Positions 1 to 6,396 are shown, counted from the first letter of the stretch. The stretch is DNA of 7,743 nt from Anaerolineales bacterium (GCA_025966435.1 JAICRQ010000155.1:1-7743); one strand, 5' to 3'. Notes: generated by a model not told the origin, from the letters alone. Numbers and translations: made by a program.

Positions 1-506
1 AGGCTGGGAATTTCATCCTGCAGCTGCTCCCACTCCCGCAGTTGGCGGGCGCCTTCGATGATGATATTCTCCAGATCGAGCCGGACGTTGATTCGATCCT
101 CGGGCGGGAGCATATCCCCTTCGAAGCGGAAGAAGCCCTCCACCCAGGTGAAAAGCCGCCGGATGATCTCTGTAAAATAGCTTTGCAGGTTCATCAGGAT
201 CTCTTCCTGAGAAAGATAGCCTGCATTGATCAGGAGCAATCCCAGCTCTTTATCGGAGATCCTACCTGTACGTTCAACGATGGCGCGATATTGGTTAGCA
301 GTCAACTTATTCGCTTTATGCAACACCATCGCGAGGCTTCCATCGTCCTGACCTACGCGCGCATAGGCCAACTTACCCTCGCGGAACGAAATATAAGCTT
401 GCTCGCTAGGACCATCCACCACGAGCGTACCGGTCTTCTGCGCCAGGTTGACCAGATTAAGTAGTTGTGTAATTGTAAAATCCCGGAGATTGCCGCGCAA
501 AGCCAT
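1..506 (-). CDS. DUF4388 (PATAN-like) domain protein, N-terminal part, cut by the left edge
   Basis: The minus strand reads open from ATG at 506 to the left edge, giving 168 residues with no stop, so the C-terminus lies outside the window. The start is supported by GAGG (minus strand, at 517-514) seven bases upstream and by a promoter further up. The protein begins MALRGNLRDFTITQLLNLVN, followed by 'KTGTLVVDG' (about 24-32) and 'AYISFREGKLAYARVG' (about 37-52). This pattern (short N-terminal 'G-L-x-D-F' helix, 'K-T-G-x-L', then 'I-x-F-x-x-G-x-L-x-x-A') is typical of DUF4388, related to the PATAN domain of PatA-type regulators. A helical segment and 'WVEGFFRFEGDMLPPEDRI' (about 127-145) follow, also usual in this family. 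These are cytoplasmic proteins thought to act in signalling as non-catalytic interaction modules; the partner is unknown. The assignment to the family is fairly sure, the role is not. Confidence 0.8.
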   Translation of the reverse strand, partial: MALRGNLRDFTITQLLNLVNLAQKTGTLVVDGPSEQAYISFREGKLAYARVGQDDGSLAMVLHKANKLTANQYRAIVERTGRISDKELGLLLINAGYLSQEEILMNLQSYFTEIIRRLFTWVEGFFRFEGDMLPPEDRINVRLDLENIIIEGARQLREWEQLQDEIPS

Positions 507-666
507 AGGGTTACCTCAATAAAATCCCCCGCATGGGAGATTGAAAAAGATTATACATGCAAAGGAATATATGCGCAAACTACGCCCTTTCATTTGAAAA
601 GTATCTGCAAGGGGATTCTTTTAGCACTGCAATGATACACTTACGAAAATTTATACTGGAGCTTTA
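507..666. other. Divergent intergenic region (160 bp)
   Basis: This gap separates the minus-strand DUF4388 gene from the plus-strand peptidase gene and must carry both promoters. The minus-strand promoter is clear (550-578). For the plus-strand gene I see only weak candidates: TTGAAA at 594-599 has no good -10 at the right distance. The gap is visibly AT-rich compared with the flanking genes. GGAG at 658-661, five bases before ATG 667, is the ribosome binding site of the peptidase. Confidence 0.6.
550..578 (-). promoter_or_regulatory. Predicted sigma70-type promoter of the DUF4388 gene
   Basis: On the minus strand a perfect TATAAT lies at plus positions 555-550. A weaker -35 candidate, TTGCGC (3 of 6 to consensus), lies at 578-573, with a 17-bp spacer. 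Transcription would start near 543, leaving a leader of about 37 bases that includes the GAGG ribosome binding site of the gene starting at 506. The -10 is seen directly; activity is inferred. Confidence 0.5.
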
Positions 667-2076
667 ATGCGGAAATCGATTATTACACTGTTTCTCAACT
701 GTAGCCTGTTGATTGGCACATCGGCATTTTCCTCCCATCATTCGAGCGTGATCAGCGAAGCAATCCAATGGACAAAGAATGAAATCGTCCTCAACTTTCC
801 TGAATCGGCTAGGTTCCAAGCCGCGTTCACCAGCGATGCTGACATCACATCCATTGTGTTGGAATATGGAAACGAACAGCAGACATGCGGCGAAGTGATC
901 GCTAAAGCATTCCCACAGTTCGTGCCAGGCAAAACGGCCGAGGCTGAATGGACGTGGGAGATGCGCCAGAGCGGGTCGTTGCCACCCGGGGCGCAGCTCT
1001 GGTGGCGCTGGCGTGTGACCGACGCAAACGGACAGGAAACGGTAACGGAGACAAAAACCGCTACCTGGCTGGACGACGTCCACAACTGGCAAACGATGAA
1101 TCAGGGTGAATCGGAGAGTGTGCGGCTTCATTGGTATGAAGGAAATCAGTCATTTGCCGCAGACTTAGCCAACGCCGCCGAGGAGGGTCTACGGTTTAAT
1201 GAAACGCAGTCAGGTCTCAAGGCAGAGGCGCCGATTGATATTTATATCTTCGCCAGCACCGATGATCTAAAGGATGCCATCCTGTATGAACCCTCCTGGA
1301 CCGGCGGGCAGGCATTCCCAGATCAGAACATCGTTATTCTTGGCATCTCGCCTTCTGATATGGATTGGGGACGAGATGCGATTGTCCATGAGCTGACTCA
1401 CGTCCTGGTCGGTCATCTGACGTTTTCCTGTCTCGGCGATGTGCCTACGTGGCTGAATGAAGGTCTCGCCGTATACAGTGAAGGCGGGCTCGACCCCGCA
1501 TCGGAGCGCCAGCTCGAGGATGCCATCCGCGATGACACCCTGCTTACGGTGCGCTCGCTCAGCAGCGGGTTTTCAGAGGTGGCAGATAAAGCCTATCTTT
1601 CCTACAGCCAGTCCTATAGCATCACAAAGTTTCTTGTGGAAACATATGGACAGGAAAAGGTGACGAGTCTGCTCCTGTCACTCAGAGAGGGAACGACGAT
1701 CGATGAAGCCCTGATGCAGACATATGGCTTCAATGTTGAGGGTTTGGAAGCAGCATGGAGAGTGGCAATCGGCGCGCAGCCTCTGTCGAATTCCGCGCAA
1801 CCGACCTCTCAGCCTACCCCAACCTTTGTACCTACAATCGTCCCTGTCGGAGGGCAGGTAACTTCCGCTCTACAAGTCACCTCGACACCGGTTCCAACAT
1901 CTTCCTTTGGTGGAGAGCCAACGCAGACTCAGACACCGGTACGGACAGGTCCACCTCTGGCGCTGACCATGATCCTGCTGGGGATGTGCTGCGCCTTTTT
2001 GATCCTGATTGGAGTGGTCGTGCTCGGATTTGTCGTCCGGCGTCAAAACCGCCAGGGAGGGGATCATGTTCAGTAA
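667..2076 (+). CDS. Membrane-anchored MA-family zinc metallopeptidase (gluzincin-like)
   Basis: A 469-residue exported protein. Residues 1 to about 20 form a signal peptide (MRKS, then a hydrophobic run ending 'GTSA'). Residues about 28-135 look like a beta-sandwich domain ('NFPESARFQAAF', 'LPPGAQLWWRWRVTDANGQE'). The peptidase part follows: HELTH at 241-245 supplies two zinc-binding His and the catalytic Glu, and E265 in 'NEGLAVY' (264-270) fits the third ligand of a gluzincin. This combination matches the Peptidase_MA-like families common in Chloroflexota. Residues about 370-430 are a Ser/Thr/Pro/Gln-rich stalk, 430-457 a hydrophobic membrane helix, and 458-469 a short basic tail ('RRQNRQ'), so the catalytic domain faces outwards on a stalk. 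The start at 667 has GGAG five bases upstream. The gene overlaps the next one by 11 bp, so both are probably made together. The substrate cannot be told from the sequence. Confidence 0.85.
   Translation: MRKSIITLFLNCSLLIGTSAFSSHHSSVISEAIQWTKNEIVLNFPESARFQAAFTSDADITSIVLEYGNEQQTCGEVIAKAFPQFVPGKTAEAEWTWEMRQSGSLPPGAQLWWRWRVTDANGQETVTETKTATWLDDVHNWQTMNQGESESVRLHWYEGNQSFAADLANAAEEGLRFNETQSGLKAEAPIDIYIFASTDDLKDAILYEPSWTGGQAFPDQNIVILGISPSDMDWGRDAIVHELTHVLVGHLTFSCLGDVPTWLNEGLAVYSEGGLDPASERQLEDAIRDDTLLTVRSLSSGFSEVADKAYLSYSQSYSITKFLVETYGQEKVTSLLLSLREGTTIDEALMQTYGFNVEGLEAAWRVAIGAQPLSNSAQPTSQPTPTFVPTIVPVGGQVTSALQVTSTPVPTSSFGGEPTQTQTPVRTGPPLALTMILLGMCCAFLILIGVVVLGFVVRRQNRQGGDHVQ
2054..2062 (+). promoter_or_regulatory. 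Strong ribosome binding site that fixes the start of the binding-protein gene
   Basis: AGGGAGGGG lies inside the last codons of the peptidase gene, three bases before ATG 2066 (five from its GGAGG core). It favours 2066 over the in-frame upstream ATG at 2009, which has no signal peptide directly after it. Its position suggests translational coupling of the two genes. Confidence 0.75.
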
Positions 2077-3676
2077 ATCTCTCCTTAGGCAACGTACAAC
2101 CCGGAATATTCTTTTCATTTTGATGTTTGCACTAACTTTCAGCACAACTGCACCCAACACAGCAACAGCCTTGCAGATAGATGTCCCCCTTGATCAGGCT
2201 CTGGTCCTGGCGGGAGGGGAGTCTACTAATCCGCGCTCCTTCGACCCCGCGACAACCGTCAGCGGCGGCGATAAACGCGTCTTCAGCGGATTGGTATCCT
2301 TTGACCCCAAACTAAATCTGACACCAGATTTGGCAGAACGCTGGGACGTCAGCGCCGATGGCACGGTCTATACATTCTATTTGCGACAAAATGCAAAATT
2401 CCATAATGAGCGCCCGGTGACAGCGCAGGACGTCGTTTACTCATGGGAACGTGCCGCCAATCCCGCGCTTGCATCGGATACCGTGCTGACATATCTTGGC
2501 GATATCGTTGGTGTCCGGGCGATGAACGAAGGGGAAGCCGATCATATCGATGGGCTTATGGTCATTGATGATCATACTCTGCAGGTCACGATCGACGCTC
2601 CCAAACCCTATTTCCTGCTAAAGCTTACCTATGCAACTGCTTTTGTCCTGGACAAAGCCAATGTGGAAAGCAGTGAGGAATGGTTTCGCACGCCGAATGG
2701 TACCGGTCCATATAAGCTCGTGAAGTGGACACGCTTCGAACGTAAAGTATATGAAGCGAACAAAGACTTTTATCTGGGCGCTCCCAGCATTCCCTATATC
2801 GTCGTGAAACTGTATGCCGGGGATAGTCAACGGTTGTATGAATCCGGCGAGGTGGATATCACGGGGGTTTACTCTGTGGAACGATTTACTGACCCGACAG
2901 AACCACTGCATAGCGAGCTTCTGACCGGGGTCAACTTGTGCACTGGCTATGTTGTTTTCGATACTACCCATCCGCCGTTCGACGACGTAAACGTCCGCAA
3001 AGCGTTTAGCATGGCATTCAATAGACAAAAATACATCGACGTGGTCCTTGATGGGCACGCGCTCCCCGCTTATGGAATATATCCGCCGGGTTTGCCGGGC
3101 TTCAATTCCACGCTTATGGGATTAGCGTACGATCCAGAAGAGGCGCGTCAGTTGCTCGCACAATCCAAGTATGGCGGACTGGATGGCTTGCCGCCGATCG
3201 TGTTCAGCAACATTGGCATCGGCAGCTACATCAGCGCGGACGTAGCGGCGATGGCTGAGATGTGGGAACAAAACCTCGGCGTGACGATCACCGTGGAAAA
3301 CCTTGAGCCGAATTACTATTACGATCAAATCTACGCCGGCAATCACGGCCAGTTGTTCAGCGGTGGCTGGTGTGCGGACTATCCCGACCCTGAAAATTTT
3401 GCCGATGTGCTCTTCCACAGCGGCTCCTCGCAAAACAATGGGGGATACTTGAATGCACAGTTTGATACATTGCTCGAGGCGGCGCGAGTGGAACAGGATG
3501 TGACGAAACGCATTGACATGTACCAGCAAGCCGAACAGATTCTTGTGGATGACGCGGCTGCCCTGTTCACCACCTATTCACTTTCCTATCAATTGGTCAA
3601 GCCATACGTGAAGGGATATGCCTTTACGCCGATTGATATTCCGATTGAACGGTATATGTGGCTGGAAGGGAAATGA
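2066..3676 (+). CDS. Exported oligopeptide/dipeptide-type ABC transporter substrate-binding protein (SBP family 5)
   Basis: A 536-residue protein. Residues 1-35 are a signal peptide: a basic start ('KSLLRQRTTR'), a hydrophobic core ('NILFILMFALTF') and an A-T-A cleavage site (33-35). There is no lipobox cysteine, unlike most Gram-positive members. The family 5 (OppA/DppA) pattern is clear: 'LAERWDVSADGTVYTFYL' (about 89-106), then 'KFHNERPVTAQDVVYSWERA' (about 111-130), 'NGTGPYKLVKW' (211-221), 'NVRKAFSMAFNR' (309-320) and 'ADYPDPENF' (437-445). Full length is normal for the family. Such proteins capture peptides, nickel complexes or sugars outside the membrane and pass them to an ABC permease; the ligand cannot be read from the sequence. 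No permease or ATPase gene is next to it: the gene ends the unit and meets a convergent gene. Overlap with the peptidase suggests it may bind peptides released by it (inference). Confidence 0.88.
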   Translation: MFSKSLLRQRTTRNILFILMFALTFSTTAPNTATALQIDVPLDQALVLAGGESTNPRSFDPATTVSGGDKRVFSGLVSFDPKLNLTPDLAERWDVSADGTVYTFYLRQNAKFHNERPVTAQDVVYSWERAANPALASDTVLTYLGDIVGVRAMNEGEADHIDGLMVIDDHTLQVTIDAPKPYFLLKLTYATAFVLDKANVESSEEWFRTPNGTGPYKLVKWTRFERKVYEANKDFYLGAPSIPYIVVKLYAGDSQRLYESGEVDITGVYSVERFTDPTEPLHSELLTGVNLCTGYVVFDTTHPPFDDVNVRKAFSMAFNRQKYIDVVLDGHALPAYGIYPPGLPGFNSTLMGLAYDPEEARQLLAQSKYGGLDGLPPIVFSNIGIGSYISADVAAMAEMWEQNLGVTITVENLEPNYYYDQIYAGNHGQLFSGGWCADYPDPENFADVLFHSGSSQNNGGYLNAQFDTLLEAARVEQDVTKRIDMYQQAEQILVDDAAALFTTYSLSYQLVKPYVKGYAFTPIDIPIERYMWLEGK

Positions 3677-3677
3677 C

Positions 3678-3704
3678 ACCCCCTCCGCCCTGCGGGGTGG
3701 GGGT
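3678..3704. terminator. GC-rich hairpin between convergent genes, possible two-way terminator
   Basis: The 27-bp gap between the stop codons at 3676 and 3706-3704 consists almost wholly of a hairpin. ACCCCC (3678-3683) pairs with GGGGGT (3699-3704), and inner CCGC (3685-3688) can pair with GCGG (3692-3695). No T run follows on the plus strand; on the minus strand the sequence after it is only mildly T-rich. It may end transcription from both sides, but it is not a textbook intrinsic terminator. Confidence 0.4.
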
Positions 3705-4675
3705 CAAGGTCTCGCTTCCACTGCAAATTCAACCCGCTCGATTTCTCCTCCAAGAGAGGAAACCATAAATTCAAAGGGAAGACTCCCCCCTGGCGATAGA
3801 CCTGCATTTGACTCCCATCTGCGGACGCCAACCACCCATCCCACCTCATCGTAAGCAGTCCCCGTGACCCACACCTGGCCCGCCGGCCGTGCATTCGCGG
3901 GCAGCCGCACCTGCCCATTGACGCGCGCACTGCGCCCATCCGCGTTGATCTGTACCAGCGTGTTGTTAACCGTCGCAGGCAAATAACGTTCATCGTTTGG
4001 AAGCAACCGGATTGCCGTTAAAACCTGCACCTGTGGTTTTGCATCCACAGGAATCTCTGGAGGGAAAAACACCGTTAGAGGTAACGAAGTATTCGGCGGC
4101 AGAATATTTAATGGAAGCAGTGCAGTTTGGCCCGCAAGCACCACATTATTTGCGTCAACCAACGTCACCTGCGCACTGACATTTTCCATAAAGTCTGGAA
4201 AATCATTGTGGGCAAGTACAAAGCACCACATGCCCTGATCGGCAGTCGGGTAACATTCGATTTGCCGAATCACAAACGCAGCAGGGGTTGGCGTCGGCTC
4301 ACCAGAGGGATTCTCCGGGTTGCTGGGAATATTGATCACTTGTCCCACGGACATAGCATTGGGTGAGATTTCCGGGTTTGCAGCCTGCAAGTCATCCATG
4401 GACACACCGAATTGGAGGGCAATGCTGCTGATCGTATCCCCTTGCTGGATAGTATATGCAAAAGGCGTCTGGCTGGGCAGAGGCGTCTCTGCGGCGACCA
4501 CACCTTCGGGAGTCTGAGACGTTTCCGGCGGCGAAATTGGGCTGCTCGTCGCAGTGAGATAAGGGATCAGGGTTGCGGGTAGAGAGGGAGAATTGACGTT
4601 TGGTGAGGTGCACGAAGTTAGCAGAACGAGGAAAGTGGAAATAAGGAGACAGGCACCAAGAAGCGAGTGTTTCAT
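3704..4675 (-). CDS. LysM-domain lipoprotein with C-terminal FxLYD-like domain
   Basis: A 323-residue protein. Residues 1-22 are a lipoprotein signal peptide with lipobox L-T-S-C, so C22 would be lipidated. A Ser/Thr/Pro-rich spacer follows (about 23-71). A single LysM domain covers about 73-117 ('[18 protein letters not shown]' through '[11 protein letters not shown]'), a module that binds N-acetylglucosamine-containing glycans such as peptidoglycan. A second Pro-rich linker (about 118-132) leads to about 190 residues of beta-rich sequence. Its last third ('[30 protein letters not shown]', split at about 254-283, ending 'ERVEFAVEA') resembles the FxLYD fold found in bacterial surface proteins. 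C141 and C151 could form a disulfide. No ribosome binding site precedes ATG 4675, but a perfect -10 box ends six bases upstream, which points to a leaderless mRNA. Role: probably a wall-associated surface protein, ligand unknown. Confidence 0.82.
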   Translation of the reverse strand: MKHSLLGACLLISTFLVLLTSCTSPNVNSPSLPATLIPYLTATSSPISPPETSQTPEGVVAAETPLPSQTPFAYTIQQGDTISSIALQFGVSMDDLQAANPEISPNAMSVGQVINIPSNPENPSGEPTPTPAAFVIRQIECYPTADQGMWCFVLAHNDFPDFMENVSAQVTLVDANNVVLAGQTALLPLNILPPNTSLPLTVFFPPEIPVDAKPQVQVLTAIRLLPNDERYLPATVNNTLVQINADGRSARVNGQVRLPANARPAGQVWVTGTAYDEVGWVVGVRRWESNAGLSPGGSLPFEFMVSSLGGEIERVEFAVEARP

Positions 4676-4681
4676 GAGAAG

Positions 4682-4689
4682 ATTATAAT
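4682..4689. promoter_or_regulatory. Palindromic ATTATAAT: shared -10 box of two divergent genes
   Basis: ATTATAAT is its own reverse complement, so it gives a perfect TATAAT on both strands. On the minus strand it (4687-4682) ends six bases before ATG 4675, so transcription would begin at or next to the start codon. On the plus strand (4684-4689) transcription would start near 4696, leaving about 25 bases including the ribosome binding site of the gene at 4721. The -35 regions are poor on both sides (TCTAGT at 4710-4705 minus; AAGCGA at 4661-4666 plus), so an activator or an alternative sigma factor may be involved. That last point is inference. Confidence 0.45.
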
Positions 4690-4707
4690 TGCATCAAAAT
4701 ATCAACT

Positions 4708-4714
4708 AGAGGAG
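4708..4714 (+). promoter_or_regulatory. Ribosome binding site fixing the aldo/keto reductase start
   Basis: AGAGGAG lies six bases before ATG 4721. It selects this start over the in-frame ATG at 4667, which would overlap the divergent lipoprotein gene and add a tail with no match to the family. Confidence 0.8.
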
Positions 4715-4720
4715 TCCGAG

Positions 4721-5707
4721 ATGGAGTATCGTCATTTAGGGAAAGCGGGTATCCGGGTCAGCGAATTATCGTTCGGTTCATGGGTTACATTTCATACGCA
4801 GGCAGACGTGAACGCTGCCAAGGAGATGATGTCTGCAGCCTATGAGGCGGGAGTGAATTTTTTCGACAACGCAGAATCGTATGCGGGTGGGCAGTCTGAA
4901 TCCGTCATGGGAGACGCTCTCAAGCAGTTGGGCTGGCGACGTGGCAGTTATCTGGTCTCAACGAAGCTCTATTGGGGCTTGCATAATAATGTGAATGAGA
5001 AGAACACGCTCAACCGCAAACGGCTGATCGAGGGTATCAACGGCTCGCTGGAACGCCTGCAGCTCGATTATGTTGACCTGCTCTTTTGTCACCGCCCCGA
5101 TAAAACCACCCCTATCGAAGAAACTGTTTGGGCGATGCATAATATCATTGAATGGGGCAAGGCGATGTACTGGGGGACGTCAGAATGGGCTGCCGCGGAG
5201 ATCGTCGCCGCGATCGAAATTGCTGAGCGCCATCACCTGCACAAACCTGTGATGGAACAACCGGTTTACAATTTATTCGAACGCCACCGGTTTACGAGGG
5301 AATATGAGCGAGTTTACAGGGAATATGGCTACGGCACCACCATCTGGAGTCCGCTGGCATCTGGTTTACTTACAGGCAAATACAGCAAAGGTATCCCCCC
5401 GGGAAGCCGCGGCGCCTTAGAAGGCTACGACTGGCTGCGGGATAGCCTCACAGATAAGGAAAAACTTGCAAAGGTACGGGCGCTCGAGTCCATTGCCCAG
5501 GAGTTGAATTGCACGCTTTCACAATTAGCCCTCGCCTGGTGTTTGAAGAACCCGTGCGTGAGTACGGTCATCACAGGCGCCAGCCGTGTGGAGCAGGTGC
5601 ATGAGAACATGAAAGCGAGTGAGGTTGCACCAAAACTTACACACGAAATCATGGAGCGAATCGATACCATCTTTATTGGAAGTGAGGAAGAAGAGGACGA
5701 CGATTAA
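4721..5707 (+). CDS. Aldo/keto reductase, Kv-beta-like (AKR6) type
   Basis: A 328-residue cytoplasmic (beta/alpha)8-barrel oxidoreductase expected to reduce aldehydes or ketones with NADPH. It starts [20 protein letters not shown], the usual AKR opening. The catalytic tetrad is complete: D49 and Y54 in '[14 protein letters not shown]', K82 in 'STKLYW', and H124 in 'FCHRPD'. Cofactor-binding elements are also present: '[13 protein letters not shown]' (209-221), and '[11 protein letters not shown]' (286-296). The sequence is strikingly like the beta subunit of voltage-gated potassium channels throughout ('[19 protein letters not shown]', 'AMYWGTSEW', 'GYDWLRD', '[18 protein letters not shown]'), so it belongs near AKR6. 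As far as I recall, the mammalian beta subunit has Asn where this protein has His. The C-terminus is an acidic tail (EEEEDDD). The gene stands alone, divergent from the lipoprotein and closed by a terminator; the physiological substrate is unknown, and no channel gene is adjacent. Confidence 0.93.
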   Translation: MEYRHLGKAGIRVSELSFGSWVTFHTQADVNAAKEMMSAAYEAGVNFFDNAESYAGGQSESVMGDALKQLGWRRGSYLVSTKLYWGLHNNVNEKNTLNRKRLIEGINGSLERLQLDYVDLLFCHRPDKTTPIEETVWAMHNIIEWGKAMYWGTSEWAAAEIVAAIEIAERHHLHKPVMEQPVYNLFERHRFTREYERVYREYGYGTTIWSPLASGLLTGKYSKGIPPGSRGALEGYDWLRDSLTDKEKLAKVRALESIAQELNCTLSQLALAWCLKNPCVSTVITGASRVEQVHENMKASEVAPKLTHEIMERIDTIFIGSEEEEDDD

Positions 5708-5728
5708 AAAGTTTATTGTACAGGTTGA

Positions 5729-5759
5729 CTGTCCAGCACGCAGAGTGCTGGACAGCTTT
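5729..5759 (+). terminator. Intrinsic terminator of the aldo/keto reductase gene
   Basis: A perfect 11-bp stem, CTGTCCAGCAC (5729-5739) with GTGCTGGACAG (5745-5755), closes a five-base loop GCAGA and is followed by CTTTATTAA. It lies about 20 bases after the stop codon. The T run is short, but the stem is strong and well placed. It separates the reductase from the ccm genes. Confidence 0.75.
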
Positions 5760-5831
5760 ATTAAGGCATGTCGAACGGTCTGTAAAAACTACATATTCGC
5801 AGCAAATCTGTAACATTATTTCCCCCCTTCT

Positions 5832-5860
5832 CAGACCGCATTAATCTCTTCATGTAAAAT
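5832..5860 (+). promoter_or_regulatory. Candidate promoter of ccmE
   Basis: TAAAAT at 5855-5860 (5 of 6 to the -10 consensus) follows CAGACC at 5832-5837 (3 of 6 to the -35) with a 17-bp spacer. Transcription would start near 5867, giving a leader of about 45 bases before GTG 5913. The leader contains a small inverted repeat, TTGCA (5875-5879) and TGCAA (5887-5891). Because a terminator lies just upstream, a promoter is needed in this gap, but this choice is tentative. Confidence 0.35.
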
Positions 5861-5902
5861 AAACAGGCAGTAATTTGCAATTCTTCTGCAACAGTTGACA
5901 TT

Positions 5903-5907
5903 GGAGG
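5903..5907 (+). promoter_or_regulatory. Ribosome binding site that selects a GTG start for ccmE
   Basis: GGAGG at 5903-5907 lies five bases before GTG 5913. An in-frame TTG at 5895 lies upstream of this site and cannot use it. Starting at GTG gives 'MRINKF' directly before the membrane helix, as expected for CcmE. Confidence 0.8.
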
Positions 5908-5912
5908 TAACT

Positions 5913-6389
5913 GTGCGCATCAATAAATTCGTCATCGGCGGCATCCTCATTCTGGGAGCAGTTGTTTTTTTGATTTGGACGGCAACCGTAGCAAGCGCCG
6001 AATATTTTCTAACTGTGGATGAGCTTCACGCAAAAGGCTCTGAGGTAGTGGATAAGAACCTGCGCGTGTCCGGCGCGGTGATCGGTGATTCGATCCAGTA
6101 TGATCCCCAGAGCCTGACTCTGAGCTTTGAAGTCGCTCACGTTCCTGCCGACAACCTGGCAATCGAAAGCGAAGGCGGGCTTGCGGAAGTCTTGCACCAG
6201 GCAATTCTCGACCCCTCGCGCGCCCGGATCAAAGTTGTCTATGTGGGTCCGAAACCTGACCTGCTGCGTAACGAAGCCCAGGCAATCGTAACCGGGCATA
6301 TGGCAGCAGATGGTGTCTTCTATGCGGAGGAGCTGTTGCTCAAATGTCCCACTCGTTATGAAGAAGCCGTGCCCGAGCAGGCCGGATAG
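5913..6389 (+). CDS. ccmE: Cytochrome c maturation heme chaperone CcmE, CxxxY variant
   Basis: A 158-residue protein with a short basic N-terminus, one membrane helix (about 6-29) and an external beta-barrel (OB-fold) domain. Family features: 'YFLTVDELHAKG' (31-42), 'NLRVSGAVI' (49-57), 'LSFEVAH' (70-76), 'IKVVYVGPKPDLLRNEAQAI' (106-125) and 'GVFYAEELLLKCPTRYEE' (134-151). CcmE takes heme from the CcmABCD complex, holds it covalently outside the membrane and hands it to CcmF for attachment to apocytochrome c. In the classical protein the heme-binding residue is His in an HxxxY motif. Here it is C145-P-T-R-Y149, so this is the CxxxY form known from archaea and some sulfate-reducing bacteria (System I*). 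The gene has a GTG start and its own upstream terminator and candidate promoter; ccmF follows after 95 bp. Family assignment is firm. Confidence 0.92.
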   Translation: MRINKFVIGGILILGAVVFLIWTATVASAEYFLTVDELHAKGSEVVDKNLRVSGAVIGDSIQYDPQSLTLSFEVAHVPADNLAIESEGGLAEVLHQAILDPSRARIKVVYVGPKPDLLRNEAQAIVTGHMAADGVFYAEELLLKCPTRYEEAVPEQAG

Positions 6390-6396
6390 CAAGTAC

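Larger units (their letters stand above)
5708..5912. other. Intergenic region between the reductase and ccmE (205 bp)
   Basis: It holds the reductase terminator (5729-5759), a stretch without recognisable features (about 5760-5830), and the candidate ccmE promoter, the small inverted repeat and the ribosome binding site. No open frame here has both a ribosome binding site and any family resemblance. Confidence 0.6.

Noticed and set aside
42..464. Plus-strand open frame of 140 codons
   Set aside because: It lies antisense to the DUF4388 gene, which has a promoter, a ribosome binding site and clear family sequence; the plus-strand frame has no recognisable protein pattern.
652..657. TATACT as a -10 box for the peptidase gene
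   Set aside because: It overlaps the ribosome binding site region, has no -35 partner and would give a leader too short to keep the GGAG site.
664..1131. Minus-strand open frames opposite the start of the peptidase gene (also 738-1085)
   Set aside because: They are antisense to a convincing signal peptide and beta domain, lack a ribosome binding site and have no family features.
2009..2065. Upstream in-frame ATG of the binding-protein gene
   Set aside because: It would place 19 extra residues before the signal peptide; the strong AGGGAGGGG site points to ATG 2066.
3122..3529. Minus-strand open frames opposite the binding-protein gene (also 2618-3058 and 3379-3573)
   Set aside because: Antisense to an intact family 5 binding protein with conserved motifs on the plus strand.
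4667..4720. Upstream in-frame ATG of the reductase
   Set aside because: It overlaps the divergent lipoprotein start, precedes the predicted transcription start and adds residues not found in the AKR fold; AGAGGAG supports ATG 4721.
5895..5912. Upstream TTG start for ccmE
   Set aside because: The GGAGG site lies downstream of this TTG, so it can only serve GTG 5913.
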